Below, piece after piece: positions 18,808-27,362 of a stretch of 64,000 nucleotides of DNA (positions within the stretch are counted from its first letter, which is position 1; every line of letters begins with the position of its first letter). The position numbers were made by a program, and so were the translations under genes. Location of the stretch: the NCBI GenBank assembly GCA_036499395.1, contig DASYDW010000077.1, positions 124,001 to 188,000 of the forward strand. Direction: 5' to 3'. The notes beneath the pieces are model-generated. The model was not told where the DNA came from, searched no databases, and worked only from the letters and a program-made list of their open reading frames with translations. Source of the stretch: Pirellulales bacterium. Its GTDB lineage: Bacteria > Planctomycetota > Planctomycetia > Pirellulales > JACPPG01.

Positions 18808-19509
18808 TCACACGATTTGGCTGCTGACCTCTTCGTCGGACACACCCTGCTCAGGTAGTGTTCGCTCGACGCCAAGATAACTTAGGTACAAACGAATCAA
18901 TTCTCGGGCAGTTTGCTGCGGCGAAAGCGGATGAGCCGAACGCTCGACGCCGGCGAACAGCGTCGATTGATCGAGCGTGTCGAACATCATGCGCAGCCCA
19001 AAGTCCACCGCCACGACGGGGTCAGGATGCGTGATCTCGCCACGCCGGTCGAGAACCAATTCCGTCAACCGCTGCGAAATGTACTTCCCCAACCGGCTGG
19101 CAGTTTCAGCGAACTCGGGATCATTGGTGCCGCGCACTATAAAGGCACGGACCAACCCCTTCTTCTCCTGATAGACCGCCACCAGAAACGGGATCACCTC
19201 GGCGAAAATCTCGGCGATCGACGCCCCATCCCAGCGCTCGGTATCAAGCGCCAAATCGGCGGTTGCCAAAGCCTCTTCGCAAAACCGTTCGTGCAAGCAG
19301 CTCAGCAGCGCGTCCTTATCGGTGAAGCGAGCGTACATCGCTCCCACACTCGAGCGTGCGCGGCGCACTACCTCGGCCACCGTTGCCGCCTCGAAACCGC
19401 GCTCGCCAAACACTTCCTCAGCCGCGTCCAGCAGACGTTCGAGCGTCTCCTGGCTACGGGTTTGCCGCGGAGGACGAACCCATTCGACTTTGGAGAGAAG
19501 GCGATTCAT
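18808..19509 (-). CDS. TetR/AcrR-family transcriptional regulator
   Basis: 233 aa. The N-terminal TetR helix-turn-helix spans about 15-65: RSQETLERLLDAAEEVFGERG, then TVAEVVRRARSSVGAMYARF. The rest is an all-helical ligand-binding domain with no distinct effector signature. It lies 90 bp upstream of the redox fusion gene on the same strand, and a perfect 16-bp palindrome 22 bp upstream of its ATG (19531-19546) is a good autoregulatory operator. The fusion gene downstream and the alcohol dehydrogenase upstream are both candidates for control, but neither is demonstrated. Confidence 0.9.
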   Translation of the reverse strand: MNRLLSKVEWVRPPRQTRSQETLERLLDAAEEVFGERGFEAATVAEVVRRARSSVGAMYARFTDKDALLSCLHERFCEEALATADLALDTERWDGASIAEIFAEVIPFLVAVYQEKKGLVRAFIVRGTNDPEFAETASRLGKYISQRLTELVLDRRGEITHPDPVVAVDFGLRMMFDTLDQSTLFAGVERSAHPLSPQQTARELIRLYLSYLGVERTLPEQGVSDEEVSSQIV

Positions 19510-19530
19510 TAAGTGCTATCTTGGCGTAAG

Positions 19531-19622
19531 CCAAAACCGGTTTTGGAGAAAAATGGAACCGGAATTCTCATTCTGTTTTCTGCCCGAATTCAAAACCGGG
19601 CCACAGAACATGGAACCGGAAT
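19531..19622. promoter_or_regulatory. Palindrome and repeat cluster upstream of TetR gene
   Basis: The 332-bp gap between the TetR gene and the alcohol dehydrogenase gene (19510-19841) holds a perfect 16-bp palindrome, CCAAAACCGGTTTTGG (19531-19546). Half of it recurs as CAAAACCGG at 19591-19599. A 13-bp direct repeat, ATGGAACCGGAAT, occurs at 19553-19565 and 19610-19622, and each copy is followed within a few bases by ATTCTnATTCT. This is AT-richer than its surroundings. The arrangement fits a TetR operator plus promoter region. The remaining 19623-19841 shows no gene or motif I can support. Confidence 0.55.
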
Positions 19623-19841
19623 CAGAATTCTTATTCTCTTCTGATATTACTATCGAGTGCCAAACCGTGTGTCAACAAGATTTTCGGAAGAATCTAGCGT
19701 GGTAGCAGCGACGCCTTACCCCCCGCTAGATCGCGACTCGTTGACCAAAACGACTGCCCCTCAAGGAGTTCGGTCGATAGCGCCCGAACTAATTTCTAGC
19801 CAGTTGGCGGCCTGTTCGGCAGTCGATCAATTCTCCGCTGA

Positions 19842-20858
19842 TCACTTCCCCATGGTAAGCACGACGCGGAACCGTGCCTTGCCCGTGATCATCCGCTCGT
19901 AGGCCTCGTTCACGCGCGACAAAGGATAGTACTCGTTCATCGATGCCACGCCGGTCCGAGCGCTGAAAGCCAGCGTGTCCTGCGTATCGATTGACGTTCC
20001 CGAATACCAGCCCTTCACGGCTTGCGAAGTGGTCAACATTCGGATGGGCGATATCTCCATCGAATCGGTAACGCCGATGGCCATCATCGTGCCGTTAATG
20101 CCCAGGCCAGCGGCGATCGAGCTCATCGCCTTGCCGTCGGTCACCGTGGCCAGGATCGCTTTCGCGCCGCCAAGCTTCATGAGCTCAACGGCCGCATCCT
20201 GCGATTGGCTATCGATGTAGAGCGAGGCGCCGAGCTTCGCCGCCAACTCTTTCTTATCCTGCCCACGCGCGACTGCGACCGTGTAAAAGCCCATCTTCGC
20301 GGCGTATTGCACTCCCAAGTGCCCGAGGCCTCCCAGGCCGTGAACCGCGACAAGGTCTCCCGACCGCGCACCGCTGTTACGCAACGCGTTGAAGGTTGTG
20401 ATGCCCGCGCACATCAGTGGTGCCGCGTCGATGGGAGACATTCCGTCGGGGACTGCCGCCACGGCGCTGGCCGGCGCAATCATGTATTCGGCATAGCCGC
20501 CATCAAACGAGATGCCGGTCGTCAAACCATTTTGACACGCGAAGAATTGGCCACGCCGGCAAGGCTCGCAATATGAACAGTATCCGCCATTCCAGCCGAC
20601 TCCCACACGATCGCCAGCGTTCCAGCTTTTGACGCCTACGCCTAGCTTATCGATCACCCCTGATACTTCGTGCCCCGGTATCCGTGGATAAGGGATGTTT
20701 GGAAACAACCCTTCCTTGACCACCGAATCACTGTGGCAAACGCCGCAGGCTTCCACCTTGATGCGAACCGTGCCCGGCGTTGGCTCCGGCACCGGAACTT
20801 CGACTAGCTCAAAAGGGCCTTTTGGTTTCGCAACTCGTGCAGCGCGCATCGTAGCCAT
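19842..20858 (-). CDS. Zinc-dependent alcohol dehydrogenase (AdhP/cinnamyl-ADH type)
   Basis: 338 aa from the ATG at 20858 (CGGAG about 10 bases upstream); an earlier in-frame start would add a non-conserved leader. Medium-chain NAD(P)-dependent dehydrogenase that interconverts alcohols and aldehydes in the cytosol. Catalytic zinc ligands are Cys41 (CGVCHSD), His63-Glu64 (PGHE) and the Cys in MCAGITTF. The structural zinc site is CSYCEPCRRGQFFAC (C94, C97, C100, C108). The Rossmann motif is VHGLGGLGHLG. All key residues are present. It stands alone; its upstream side faces the sugar-operon end. Confidence 0.92.
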   Translation of the reverse strand: MATMRAARVAKPKGPFELVEVPVPEPTPGTVRIKVEACGVCHSDSVVKEGLFPNIPYPRIPGHEVSGVIDKLGVGVKSWNAGDRVGVGWNGGYCSYCEPCRRGQFFACQNGLTTGISFDGGYAEYMIAPASAVAAVPDGMSPIDAAPLMCAGITTFNALRNSGARSGDLVAVHGLGGLGHLGVQYAAKMGFYTVAVARGQDKKELAAKLGASLYIDSQSQDAAVELMKLGGAKAILATVTDGKAMSSIAAGLGINGTMMAIGVTDSMEISPIRMLTTSQAVKGWYSGTSIDTQDTLAFSARTGVASMNEYYPLSRVNEAYERMITGKARFRVVLTMGK

Positions 20859-21016
20859 TATGAGTACTCCGTTTTGCGGCGGTGGAAAGCACACGGAAAC
20901 TGAATCTGTTCGCGGCGCCGCCTCGGCCGCTTTCGTGCAGTTTTAGCTTCATCGAGGCGCATGACAAGCACCGGCGATCGCAAACTCAATACTGCACGAG
21001 CCGTTCACTACCGAGA

Positions 21017-22426
21017 TCAAGATGAAGCGGCCGTAACCTCGATCACACCGAAATGGTCCGCACCCGGCGAGCTGCCCCGGAACACGTATGGCTTTGCACC
21101 GCGGGCCCGAGAGTAATGCTCGACCAGGCAATCGAACGCGTCTTCGCGTTCCGCCAACCCCAACACCGCCACGGTGCCGCCGGCTCCTCCGCCGGTGACC
21201 TTGGCGCCGAAGATTCCACGCTCGCGCCCCTGTTCACGAGCTAACCGCACCAGCAAGTCCGTGGCTTCGTTGCCGAGACCTGTTTCGGTATAGCCGTGAT
21301 GCGACTGGTACATCAATTCACCCATCAGCGTCGCGGCAGGGCACAGGTCGTCGGCGTCCGCACCGCGGGCCAGCTCGGCAAACAGGCGAACTCGCTCATT
21401 TTCTTCCACGGCGTAGCGAGTGCAGGCACGAACGGCATAGTTAATCTCGGGTCGGCACCGTGTGAACGGATCGACGTGGTCCTGTGCGACCTGCAGAAAT
21501 TCCGCGCCGGTCATTCGCTCGGGCAGCTTGCTCTCGTAGCGTTCCCGGAACCGCGAGGGGGACAGGTTCGCCAGATAACCGGCAAAGCGATCATCGGTGA
21601 AGCGTGGGATGCGCGAATCGAGATCCGGCCGAACCGTCAATCCTTCGAAATCGCAAATCATCTTGTAGCCCATGAATCCCGCTGCGCGGGCCGCCTCGTA
21701 TTCGATGCCGGTGACCGCGTGCGACACGCCCGAGTCGATCGCCCAGCAAGTCAAACCGGCTGGCAGTCGCACCAGCGGTTGCGGGACGCATGGTTGGCAG
21801 ACAAGCGGCAGCACGCACCCCTCATCCCCCAGTACGACAGCGATTTGATCCATGATGCCGCAGGCACTTTCGGCCACAACGTTCTCGGCCCATTGGCACG
21901 ATTCTGCCAGCTCGACTCCGGCGAGCGGCACGCCGTAGGCGCTCGCCGCGGCCTTCATCACTGCCACCTCGATCGCGGCCGACGAGCTGACTCCCTTATT
22001 CAACGGCACGTCGGAATCAATCAGTACCGTGGCGCCGCGCCGCACAATGTCCGGTGATTGCCTGCGCAGCCAATAGAACAATCCCAGGACATACGCCGTC
22101 CAACGGATCGCCGGATCACGGTTCACCAATGCTCGCACACGCGCTTCGTCGCTCAGTTCTTCGAAAGAAAACTCAACCCGCGCCTGCCACCCGAGCGCTG
22201 CCAATTGCGGATTCACGAAGACGATCCGCTGATCGCGGCGCAACTGCACGGCAGCCCACGTGGCTTCACGGATCGTAGCTTCGAACACCATACCACCGGT
22301 GTAATCGTCGTTGCCCCCCATCAAATCCAGGCGACCCGGCGCCCGCGCGACAAACACCGACGACGCAAGCGAAAACAGCTCTTCGCCCCGCTGCAACGAT
22401 CTGACGGTTTGCAAAAAATCGTTCAT
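21017..22426 (-). CDS. GHMP-family sugar kinase (arabinokinase/galactokinase-like)
   Basis: 469 aa. Cytosolic ATP-dependent kinase that phosphorylates a sugar, probably at C1. All three GHMP motifs are present: APGRLDLMGGNDDYTGG (29-45), LNKGVSSSAAIEVAVM (142-157) and KVTGGGAGG (about 409-417). The first two resemble plant L-arabinokinase more than classical galactokinase, which has a galactose signature absent here. The start ATG overlaps the stop of the aminotransferase gene by four bases (ATGA), so the two are translationally coupled. The upstream gene pair (aminotransferase and RmlD-like reductase) suggests a nucleotide-sugar or glycan-precursor pathway. The substrate is uncertain. Confidence 0.85.
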   Translation of the reverse strand: MNDFLQTVRSLQRGEELFSLASSVFVARAPGRLDLMGGNDDYTGGMVFEATIREATWAAVQLRRDQRIVFVNPQLAALGWQARVEFSFEELSDEARVRALVNRDPAIRWTAYVLGLFYWLRRQSPDIVRRGATVLIDSDVPLNKGVSSSAAIEVAVMKAAASAYGVPLAGVELAESCQWAENVVAESACGIMDQIAVVLGDEGCVLPLVCQPCVPQPLVRLPAGLTCWAIDSGVSHAVTGIEYEAARAAGFMGYKMICDFEGLTVRPDLDSRIPRFTDDRFAGYLANLSPSRFRERYESKLPERMTGAEFLQVAQDHVDPFTRCRPEINYAVRACTRYAVEENERVRLFAELARGADADDLCPAATLMGELMYQSHHGYTETGLGNEATDLLVRLAREQGRERGIFGAKVTGGGAGGTVAVLGLAEREDAFDCLVEHYSRARGAKPYVFRGSSPGADHFGVIEVTAASS

Positions 22427-23613
22427 GCTAAGGATCGAATCGCATCAATCAGGTATCGAATCCCCTCGTCTGTTAGCCGGGGATGAATCGGCAAGCTGAC
22501 ATACTTATGGAAAAGCGATTCGGCCTGTGGACATTCCCCTTCACGGTGCCCTTTCGCGCGGTAAGCCGCCGTCAAATGCATAGGCATGTAATGCGACCAG
22601 ACTTTGATCTTCTTCTTCGTATACAGTTCCCACATGAAGTCTTCCTTCGATAGTGGGAACTCTTTCTCGATCAGTACGCAGTAGATGTGAAACGTGTGCT
22701 CGACGTCGGGCGAGACGTACGGCAATGTGAGGCCCGCAATACCGGCCAGGCCCGCAGTGTACTGTGTCGCGATATCGCGGCGGCGTTTGTTCAGTTGGTC
22801 GAGCTTCGCCAATTGCACCAGGCCGACGGCAGCCTGGGCGTCGGTCATACGAAAGTTGTACCCGACATCCGCGAAATCGAGCATCCAGTAGCGCTTGCCC
22901 ATTGGCCGCTCGCGCTCGTCGATCGGCAGATACTTTCCCTTTGGGTCATAGGTCAGGCAGCACAACGATCGATACGAGAGCAGCCGCTCGAACAACTGCG
23001 GGTCATTGGTCGTGACCATGCCCCCTTCGCCGAGGGTGACCATGTTCTTTTGTTGATGAAAACTAAAGACGCCGATATCGCCCAGCGCCCCGGCTTTACG
23101 CCCTTTGTAAAGAGCCCCCGGGGCATGGGCGCAATCTTCGACGATTCTAATTCCGCGCGGCCGGGCGAGTGCCACGAGCGCATCCATCTCGCAACATTGA
23201 CCGTAAAGATGCACTGGCAAGATCGCCTTCGTGCGCGGCGAAATTTTCGCGGCGACCGATTGCGGGTCGAGGTTCAAGGTTCGTGGGTCGATGTCGGCGA
23301 AGACGGCCTTCGCACCGCGCGCGGCGATCGCGTTAGCTGTCGAGATCCAACTCAAGGGCGTCGTGATGACCTCGTCCCCTGGCCCGACTTCGGCCGCGAT
23401 CATGGCCAGCTCGAGCCCGGCCGTGGCATTGCATACGGCCAAGGCGTGGCGTGTGCCGCAAAAGGCGGCGAACGCATCCTCGAACTGCTTGACCTTCGGC
23501 CCGCACGACGGCGCGCTCGTCGCCAGCACTTGGCGCAGCGCCTCGGCCTCCTCAGGCCCGTATACGGAACCGTGGTTGAATTCGAGTTCGTGAACAGCCT
23601 TAGGCAGTTCCAT
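22423..23613 (-). CDS. DegT/DnrJ/EryC1/StrS-family PLP aminotransferase
   Basis: 396 aa from the ATG at 23613; a TTG at 23628 would add five residues. Fold-type I PLP enzyme that aminates keto-sugars linked to nucleotides. The catalytic lysine is in FSFHQQKNMVTLGEGG (Lys189), with VEDCAHAPGA (about 158-167) supplying the Asp that contacts the pyridine ring. The C-terminal region SHYMPMHLTAAYRAKGHREG is typical of the sugar-aminotransferase subfamily. It overlaps the upstream reductase gene by 14 bp and the downstream kinase by 4 bp, marking a tight operon. The product is probably an amino sugar for a surface glycan, which is inference. Confidence 0.9.
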   Translation of the reverse strand: MELPKAVHELEFNHGSVYGPEEAEALRQVLATSAPSCGPKVKQFEDAFAAFCGTRHALAVCNATAGLELAMIAAEVGPGDEVITTPLSWISTANAIAARGAKAVFADIDPRTLNLDPQSVAAKISPRTKAILPVHLYGQCCEMDALVALARPRGIRIVEDCAHAPGALYKGRKAGALGDIGVFSFHQQKNMVTLGEGGMVTTNDPQLFERLLSYRSLCCLTYDPKGKYLPIDERERPMGKRYWMLDFADVGYNFRMTDAQAAVGLVQLAKLDQLNKRRRDIATQYTAGLAGIAGLTLPYVSPDVEHTFHIYCVLIEKEFPLSKEDFMWELYTKKKIKVWSHYMPMHLTAAYRAKGHREGECPQAESLFHKYVSLPIHPRLTDEGIRYLIDAIRSLA

Positions 23614-24490
23614 GCACGGCTCTTTCAATAACTTGCTGACATGTGGGCGGGACGAAGCCGATCAACTCGGGCAGTCGCCGGCAAACCAAAAAGTCGTCGA
23701 TCCCGCGTGGCGCCCGGCCCGGCGTGGGTGCGGACTGCGGCACAACCAAATCGGGTGATGCTCCCAGCGCCACAGCCACGCGTCGCGCCAGGTCATAGCG
23801 GACAATCTTATCCGATGCGCCGACGTGGAAAATGCCCCTCACTTCGCGACCGGCCAACTCGACGAGTATGCCCGCCAGCGTGCTGACGTCGATCGGATTG
23901 CGATATTCGAACGTCGGCGTCACCACTTTCGTTCCCGCGGCGAAAGATGTGGCCAACTTGTCGATATACGAGTTCGTGCCGGGGCGCAGTCCGCGCCCCA
24001 GAACGAGCGACACGCGCACGATCGTGGCCGTGGGAAGCAACTCGGCGATCGCGGCCTCGGCCCTGGCCTTCGTACGGCCGTAGAAGTTTACCGGCGTCGG
24101 CGTGGCATCCTCGGGATAGACGGTCAGCAAGCCATCAAAAACCGCATCCGTCGAAGTGAAAAGTAGTCTCGCCCCGAGCCGCCGACATTCCTCAGAGACA
24201 TAACGCGGGCCGTGAAGGTTTACCCGTTCGGCGAATTCCTGCTCGCGCTCGCAGCGATCGATGTCAGCCAGCGCGGCTGTGAGGATTACCGCATCGGGGT
24301 GGGCCTGCTCAAAGGCGGCGCGGACGCTCTCGGCGTTTGTAATATCCACGGCAACCGAGGAATCATCCGGCGCGGTTTGTCGGGCACCGGAGATAACGTC
24401 GTAGTGCGGCTGCGCGGCACGCACGACATGCGCGCCGACAAAGCCTGTGGCGCCGATCACCAGAAGTCGTGGCTTGCGAGAAGTTGGCAT
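23600..24490 (-). CDS. RmlD-like NAD(P)-dependent sugar reductase (extended SDR)
   Basis: 296 aa, close to the RmlD length. Rossmann motif VIGATGFVGAH (11-21); the active-site pair is Tyr137/Lys141 in YGRTKARAE; Ser/Thr in FTSTDAVFDG (111-120) completes the triad. The family reduces dTDP-4-keto-6-deoxy sugars or related NDP-keto sugars in the cytosol. No rmlA, rmlB or rmlC lies in the window, so it may act in a different sugar pathway together with the aminotransferase and GHMP kinase that follow it with overlaps. It is probably the first gene of the operon; the gap to the GDPD gene upstream is 27 bp, also on the same strand. Confidence 0.85.
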   Translation of the reverse strand: MPTSRKPRLLVIGATGFVGAHVVRAAQPHYDVISGARQTAPDDSSVAVDITNAESVRAAFEQAHPDAVILTAALADIDRCEREQEFAERVNLHGPRYVSEECRRLGARLLFTSTDAVFDGLLTVYPEDATPTPVNFYGRTKARAEAAIAELLPTATIVRVSLVLGRGLRPGTNSYIDKLATSFAAGTKVVTPTFEYRNPIDVSTLAGILVELAGREVRGIFHVGASDKIVRYDLARRVAVALGASPDLVVPQSAPTPGRAPRGIDDFLVCRRLPELIGFVPPTCQQVIERAVHGTA

Positions 24491-24517
24491 GTGCTTCGCG
24501 TGTTGAAATTATTTCAC

Positions 24518-26065
24518 CTAGAGCTGATCGATGGCGCGCCACAAACGTAGCGGGTGATCGGTCTGGATCAGGTCGATGCCCCACTCGATTGCCTGACGAT
24601 ATTGCTCAATCGTCGTGTCCCCTTTCGCGTCGGAAAAAACCTTGATGTCCAGTTCGTGGCAGTGCTTGATGTATTCGGGCGACAGTAATTTCCAAGCGGT
24701 ATCCACGGCATAAGGTTTGAATCGCTTGGCGAGGGTATCAACGTGGCTTGCAGCGGCAACCGGAGCTAGCGTCCTAATTGCCGGATTGATTTGCTTCAGC
24801 TTCTCGAGATAAACGGGCCCCTGATAGACAACCGTTCGCTCGACGAGATTGTGCTTCGCAACTGCGGCGGCCAGCTCCTCGGGGGTGATGTCCTTGGCAT
24901 CGAAGTAGAGCCCCATTGACGAGGGAAACTTGGCCAGATAGCCGTCTAGCTCTGGCACGGCTGCACCGGCGAACGGTAGGCCGAACCAACTGCCGGCGTC
25001 CAGCCCGCGCATCACCTCGTTCGTGGCCTGCCTGACGCGACCACGCCCATTGGTCGTACGGTCGAGCGTGCCGTCGTGCAGCAAGAACAATCCGCCGTCG
25101 CTTGTTGTGTGGACATCGATTTCGACGAAATCAGCATGCAGCTTCGCCGCCGCATCGAGTGACGCAACGGTATTTTCTGGAGCGTAACGAAGTGCGCCAC
25201 GATGCGCCGCATATTTGACTGTACGATTTGCTGTCCGAAGAGATATCGCATGCGCAAGAAATTCTTCCGGCCGATCGGTGCGCACAATGTCAACGTGGGC
25301 CGCCAACAGCCTGTCCCAACCCTCGGGATTATCGTTTGGACCGCGCGCATCGCTGACGACGCAAACCTGCTTCGTGTGCAACGTATCGCACGTTTCCGTC
25401 GTCGCTTTAGCAGCTGGAACAAGCGCAACCTCAGGCTCCTTACCGGCGATTCCTACGGCAAGCCACTCCTTTGCATCCTGATCGGCCGGAAGTGGTCTAA
25501 GTGTTCGAATCTTGCCAGCGGATAACTCCCTTAAACGCGAGAGAACGTCGTCCGTTGCCGATACGACAACTTGATCGGCCATTTCCGCCGCTAGGATTTC
25601 ACGGGCGAACGCCTCGGGCTCGACATCGCGGCCGACCAGTACCAGGCCAGCTTTTCCGCGCGCCATATCCAGACATTCACCGAGCGTGACGATCTTCGCA
25701 CCAGCAAAACGTTTGGCGAACCAACTGCCAAAATCCAGGGCCTGCAAGTCAGCCAATGTTTGCTCGCGCAGAGGGCCGGTGCCCGACGATTTACCGTCGA
25801 GTTGATCGGCGTCGAAGATCACGTGCCGGCCATCCTTCGTGCGGCGAACATCCAGTTCCATCGCGTCGAGGCCATCCTCAATGGCCATCGCCACCGCGCG
25901 AGCGGTGTTTGCCGGCGTTTGCCGCGCGTAGCCCCCCGGCGCGACGACTTTCGGAATCGCCGCCGGCGTTCTGGGCGTAAAGGGATTTGCGACTGGCTCT
26001 GCCCCGTCGCAAATCGGACAAAGCCGCATCAAAAGGACCGTGGCAAGAATCCATCGCATCGGCAT
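24518..26065 (-). CDS. Exported double-domain glycerophosphodiester phosphodiesterase
   Basis: 515 aa from the ATG at 26065; a longer frame up to 26257 has no signal peptide or ribosome site. A signal peptide (ILATVLLMRLCPICDGA) marks export. Two GDPD TIM-barrel-like domains follow. The second (about 284-515) has the intact catalytic set: HRG (288-290), PENT, EIDVHT (315-320), HD (330-331) and RTTNG. It should hydrolyse glycerophosphodiesters to glycerol-3-phosphate. The first (about 36-275) is degenerate: the usual HRG reads PGG and the general acid His is gone (VIFDADQL), though ELDV remains. It is probably non-catalytic. The gene is divergent from the VTT protein. Confidence 0.87.
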   Translation of the reverse strand: MPMRWILATVLLMRLCPICDGAEPVANPFTPRTPAAIPKVVAPGGYARQTPANTARAVAMAIEDGLDAMELDVRRTKDGRHVIFDADQLDGKSSGTGPLREQTLADLQALDFGSWFAKRFAGAKIVTLGECLDMARGKAGLVLVGRDVEPEAFAREILAAEMADQVVVSATDDVLSRLRELSAGKIRTLRPLPADQDAKEWLAVGIAGKEPEVALVPAAKATTETCDTLHTKQVCVVSDARGPNDNPEGWDRLLAAHVDIVRTDRPEEFLAHAISLRTANRTVKYAAHRGALRYAPENTVASLDAAAKLHADFVEIDVHTTSDGGLFLLHDGTLDRTTNGRGRVRQATNEVMRGLDAGSWFGLPFAGAAVPELDGYLAKFPSSMGLYFDAKDITPEELAAAVAKHNLVERTVVYQGPVYLEKLKQINPAIRTLAPVAAASHVDTLAKRFKPYAVDTAWKLLSPEYIKHCHELDIKVFSDAKGDTTIEQYRQAIEWGIDLIQTDHPLRLWRAIDQL

Positions 26066-26501
26066 CAAGGCATGAGAGTGGGCGGGAGGGCGAACAAACT
26101 CGCTGCCGTCGGGCGACAGAGAGCCGCATCGAGTGTAACCGGTCACCGGCGTCTCGTCATGCCATGGCGAGCTCCCCATCGCCACGGATGCGATGACCGT
26201 GAATTTGCGGAATCGCTTCGACTTCCGGGTAAAGCCATACTGCGCCCAGCACGGCAATCGAAGGCAGGTCGCCGATTTCGTCTGACGGACGTTATATTGC
26301 TATAGCGAGGGCTTCGTGAGCTTTCTGCCCCACCGTCGATCCATCCAGCGGCGGCCCTGTTTGCGGCGATTCGCTTGAAACACTTAAAACCATACGGGCC
26401 GCCGGCAGAGGCATTCACGGCGCGCAATGCTTACCGACGGCCCTGACCCACGAACGGAGTGGAACGCGGGCTAGGCACAAGCTACGAAAGACGGACATCG
26501 C
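26066..26501. other. Divergent intergenic region, no gene seen
   Basis: 436 bp between the GDPD gene and the VTT gene, which point away from each other. It must hold both promoters. I see no convincing coding frame, tight palindrome or repeat in it. Part of it may be coding if the GDPD gene starts further upstream. Confidence 0.5.
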
Positions 26502-27305
26502 ATGCAAATCGAAACGCCGGTAAGCGGCGGCAATCCCTCTCGCAATGACCAAGATGAAGCAAGACGCCGCATGTCCAGCGAACAACATCCTAGCGGTCGT
26601 GCAAGAATCGCCGTCAAGATTGGACTGGGCATTATCCTGTTGGCTGTTGTCCTGATACTAGGGCGCAGTCTTGGCCATCACATACCTCAAGTCGAGGATT
26701 GGATCGCCGCTCAGGGCCTGTGGGGCTACGTGATCTTTGTCGCCGTGATGGTCGGCGCCACGTCGATCTTTGTGCCCGACACGGTGTTTGCGATCGCCGC
26801 GGGCGCGCTTTTCGGCGTACTGTGGGGAACCCTCGCAATGACGGTCGGCTGCCTGCTAACGGCAGCGCTCAATTATGCGACGGCGCGGTTGTTCCTGCAG
26901 AACATGGTCCACGCGTATTTAGAACGAAAACCGCAACTCGCCGCCATCCAGCGCGCCGTCGATCGTGAGGGCTTTCGCTTTCAACTCTTGTTGCGGCTTA
27001 CGCCGATCAATCCCGTATCGGTCAGCTATATCCTGGGCGCCGCCGGAACACGCTTCAGCACGTTTCTGGCCGCTTGCCTGGGTTTGGTGCCTGCGCTGTT
27101 CGTGGAAGTCTATTTCGGTTACGTGGCGAAGCATGTCGCCAAGGTATCCGGAGGCAGCAGCGAGCATTCTAAGCTGCATACCGCGATTACGATCATCGGC
27201 TTACTCGCCTGCGTGGCGATGCTGATCTATGTCGTCCGCGTGGCGCGTCAGGCCATCCGAACCGCGGAGGCCGCAGACAATATCCAGGGGCCAGGCAACT
27301 CCTAG
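26502..27305 (+). CDS. VTT-domain (TVP38/TMEM64, DedA-like) membrane protein
   Basis: 267 aa. Inner-membrane protein of the VTT/SNARE-associated family, members of which are linked to lipid scrambling or envelope homeostasis. After a polar leader, membrane segments lie at about 37-54, 73-98 and 100-125, with the family core FAIAAGALFGVLWGTLAMTV and the conserved motif RFQLLLRLTPINPVSVSYIL (about 155-176). Two more segments sit near 187-208 and 228-246. An internal ATG at codon 24 is an alternative start. It ends 58 bp before the convergent VOC gene, with a degenerate repeat between. Confidence 0.88.
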   Translation: MQIETPVSGGNPSRNDQDEARRRMSSEQHPSGRARIAVKIGLGIILLAVVLILGRSLGHHIPQVEDWIAAQGLWGYVIFVAVMVGATSIFVPDTVFAIAAGALFGVLWGTLAMTVGCLLTAALNYATARLFLQNMVHAYLERKPQLAAIQRAVDREGFRFQLLLRLTPINPVSVSYILGAAGTRFSTFLAACLGLVPALFVEVYFGYVAKHVAKVSGGSSEHSKLHTAITIIGLLACVAMLIYVVRVARQAIRTAEAADNIQGPGNS

Positions 27306-27319
27306 AAGCACATCTCGCT

Positions 27320-27352
27320 CGTCTTTATTCGCTCCGTGCCTCCGCGTCTCCA
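27320..27352. repeat. Interspersed GGAG/CACGGAG-type intergenic repeat
   Basis: On the minus strand the tract reads as tandem near-copies of a GGAGnCACGGAG unit (around GGAGACGCGGAGGCACGGAG). Such tracts are common between genes in planctomycete genomes, from my family knowledge. It fills most of the 57-bp gap between two convergent genes. It may be a transcribed spacer or terminator substitute; function unknown. Confidence 0.45.
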
Positions 27353-27362
27353 TGGTGAGCGG

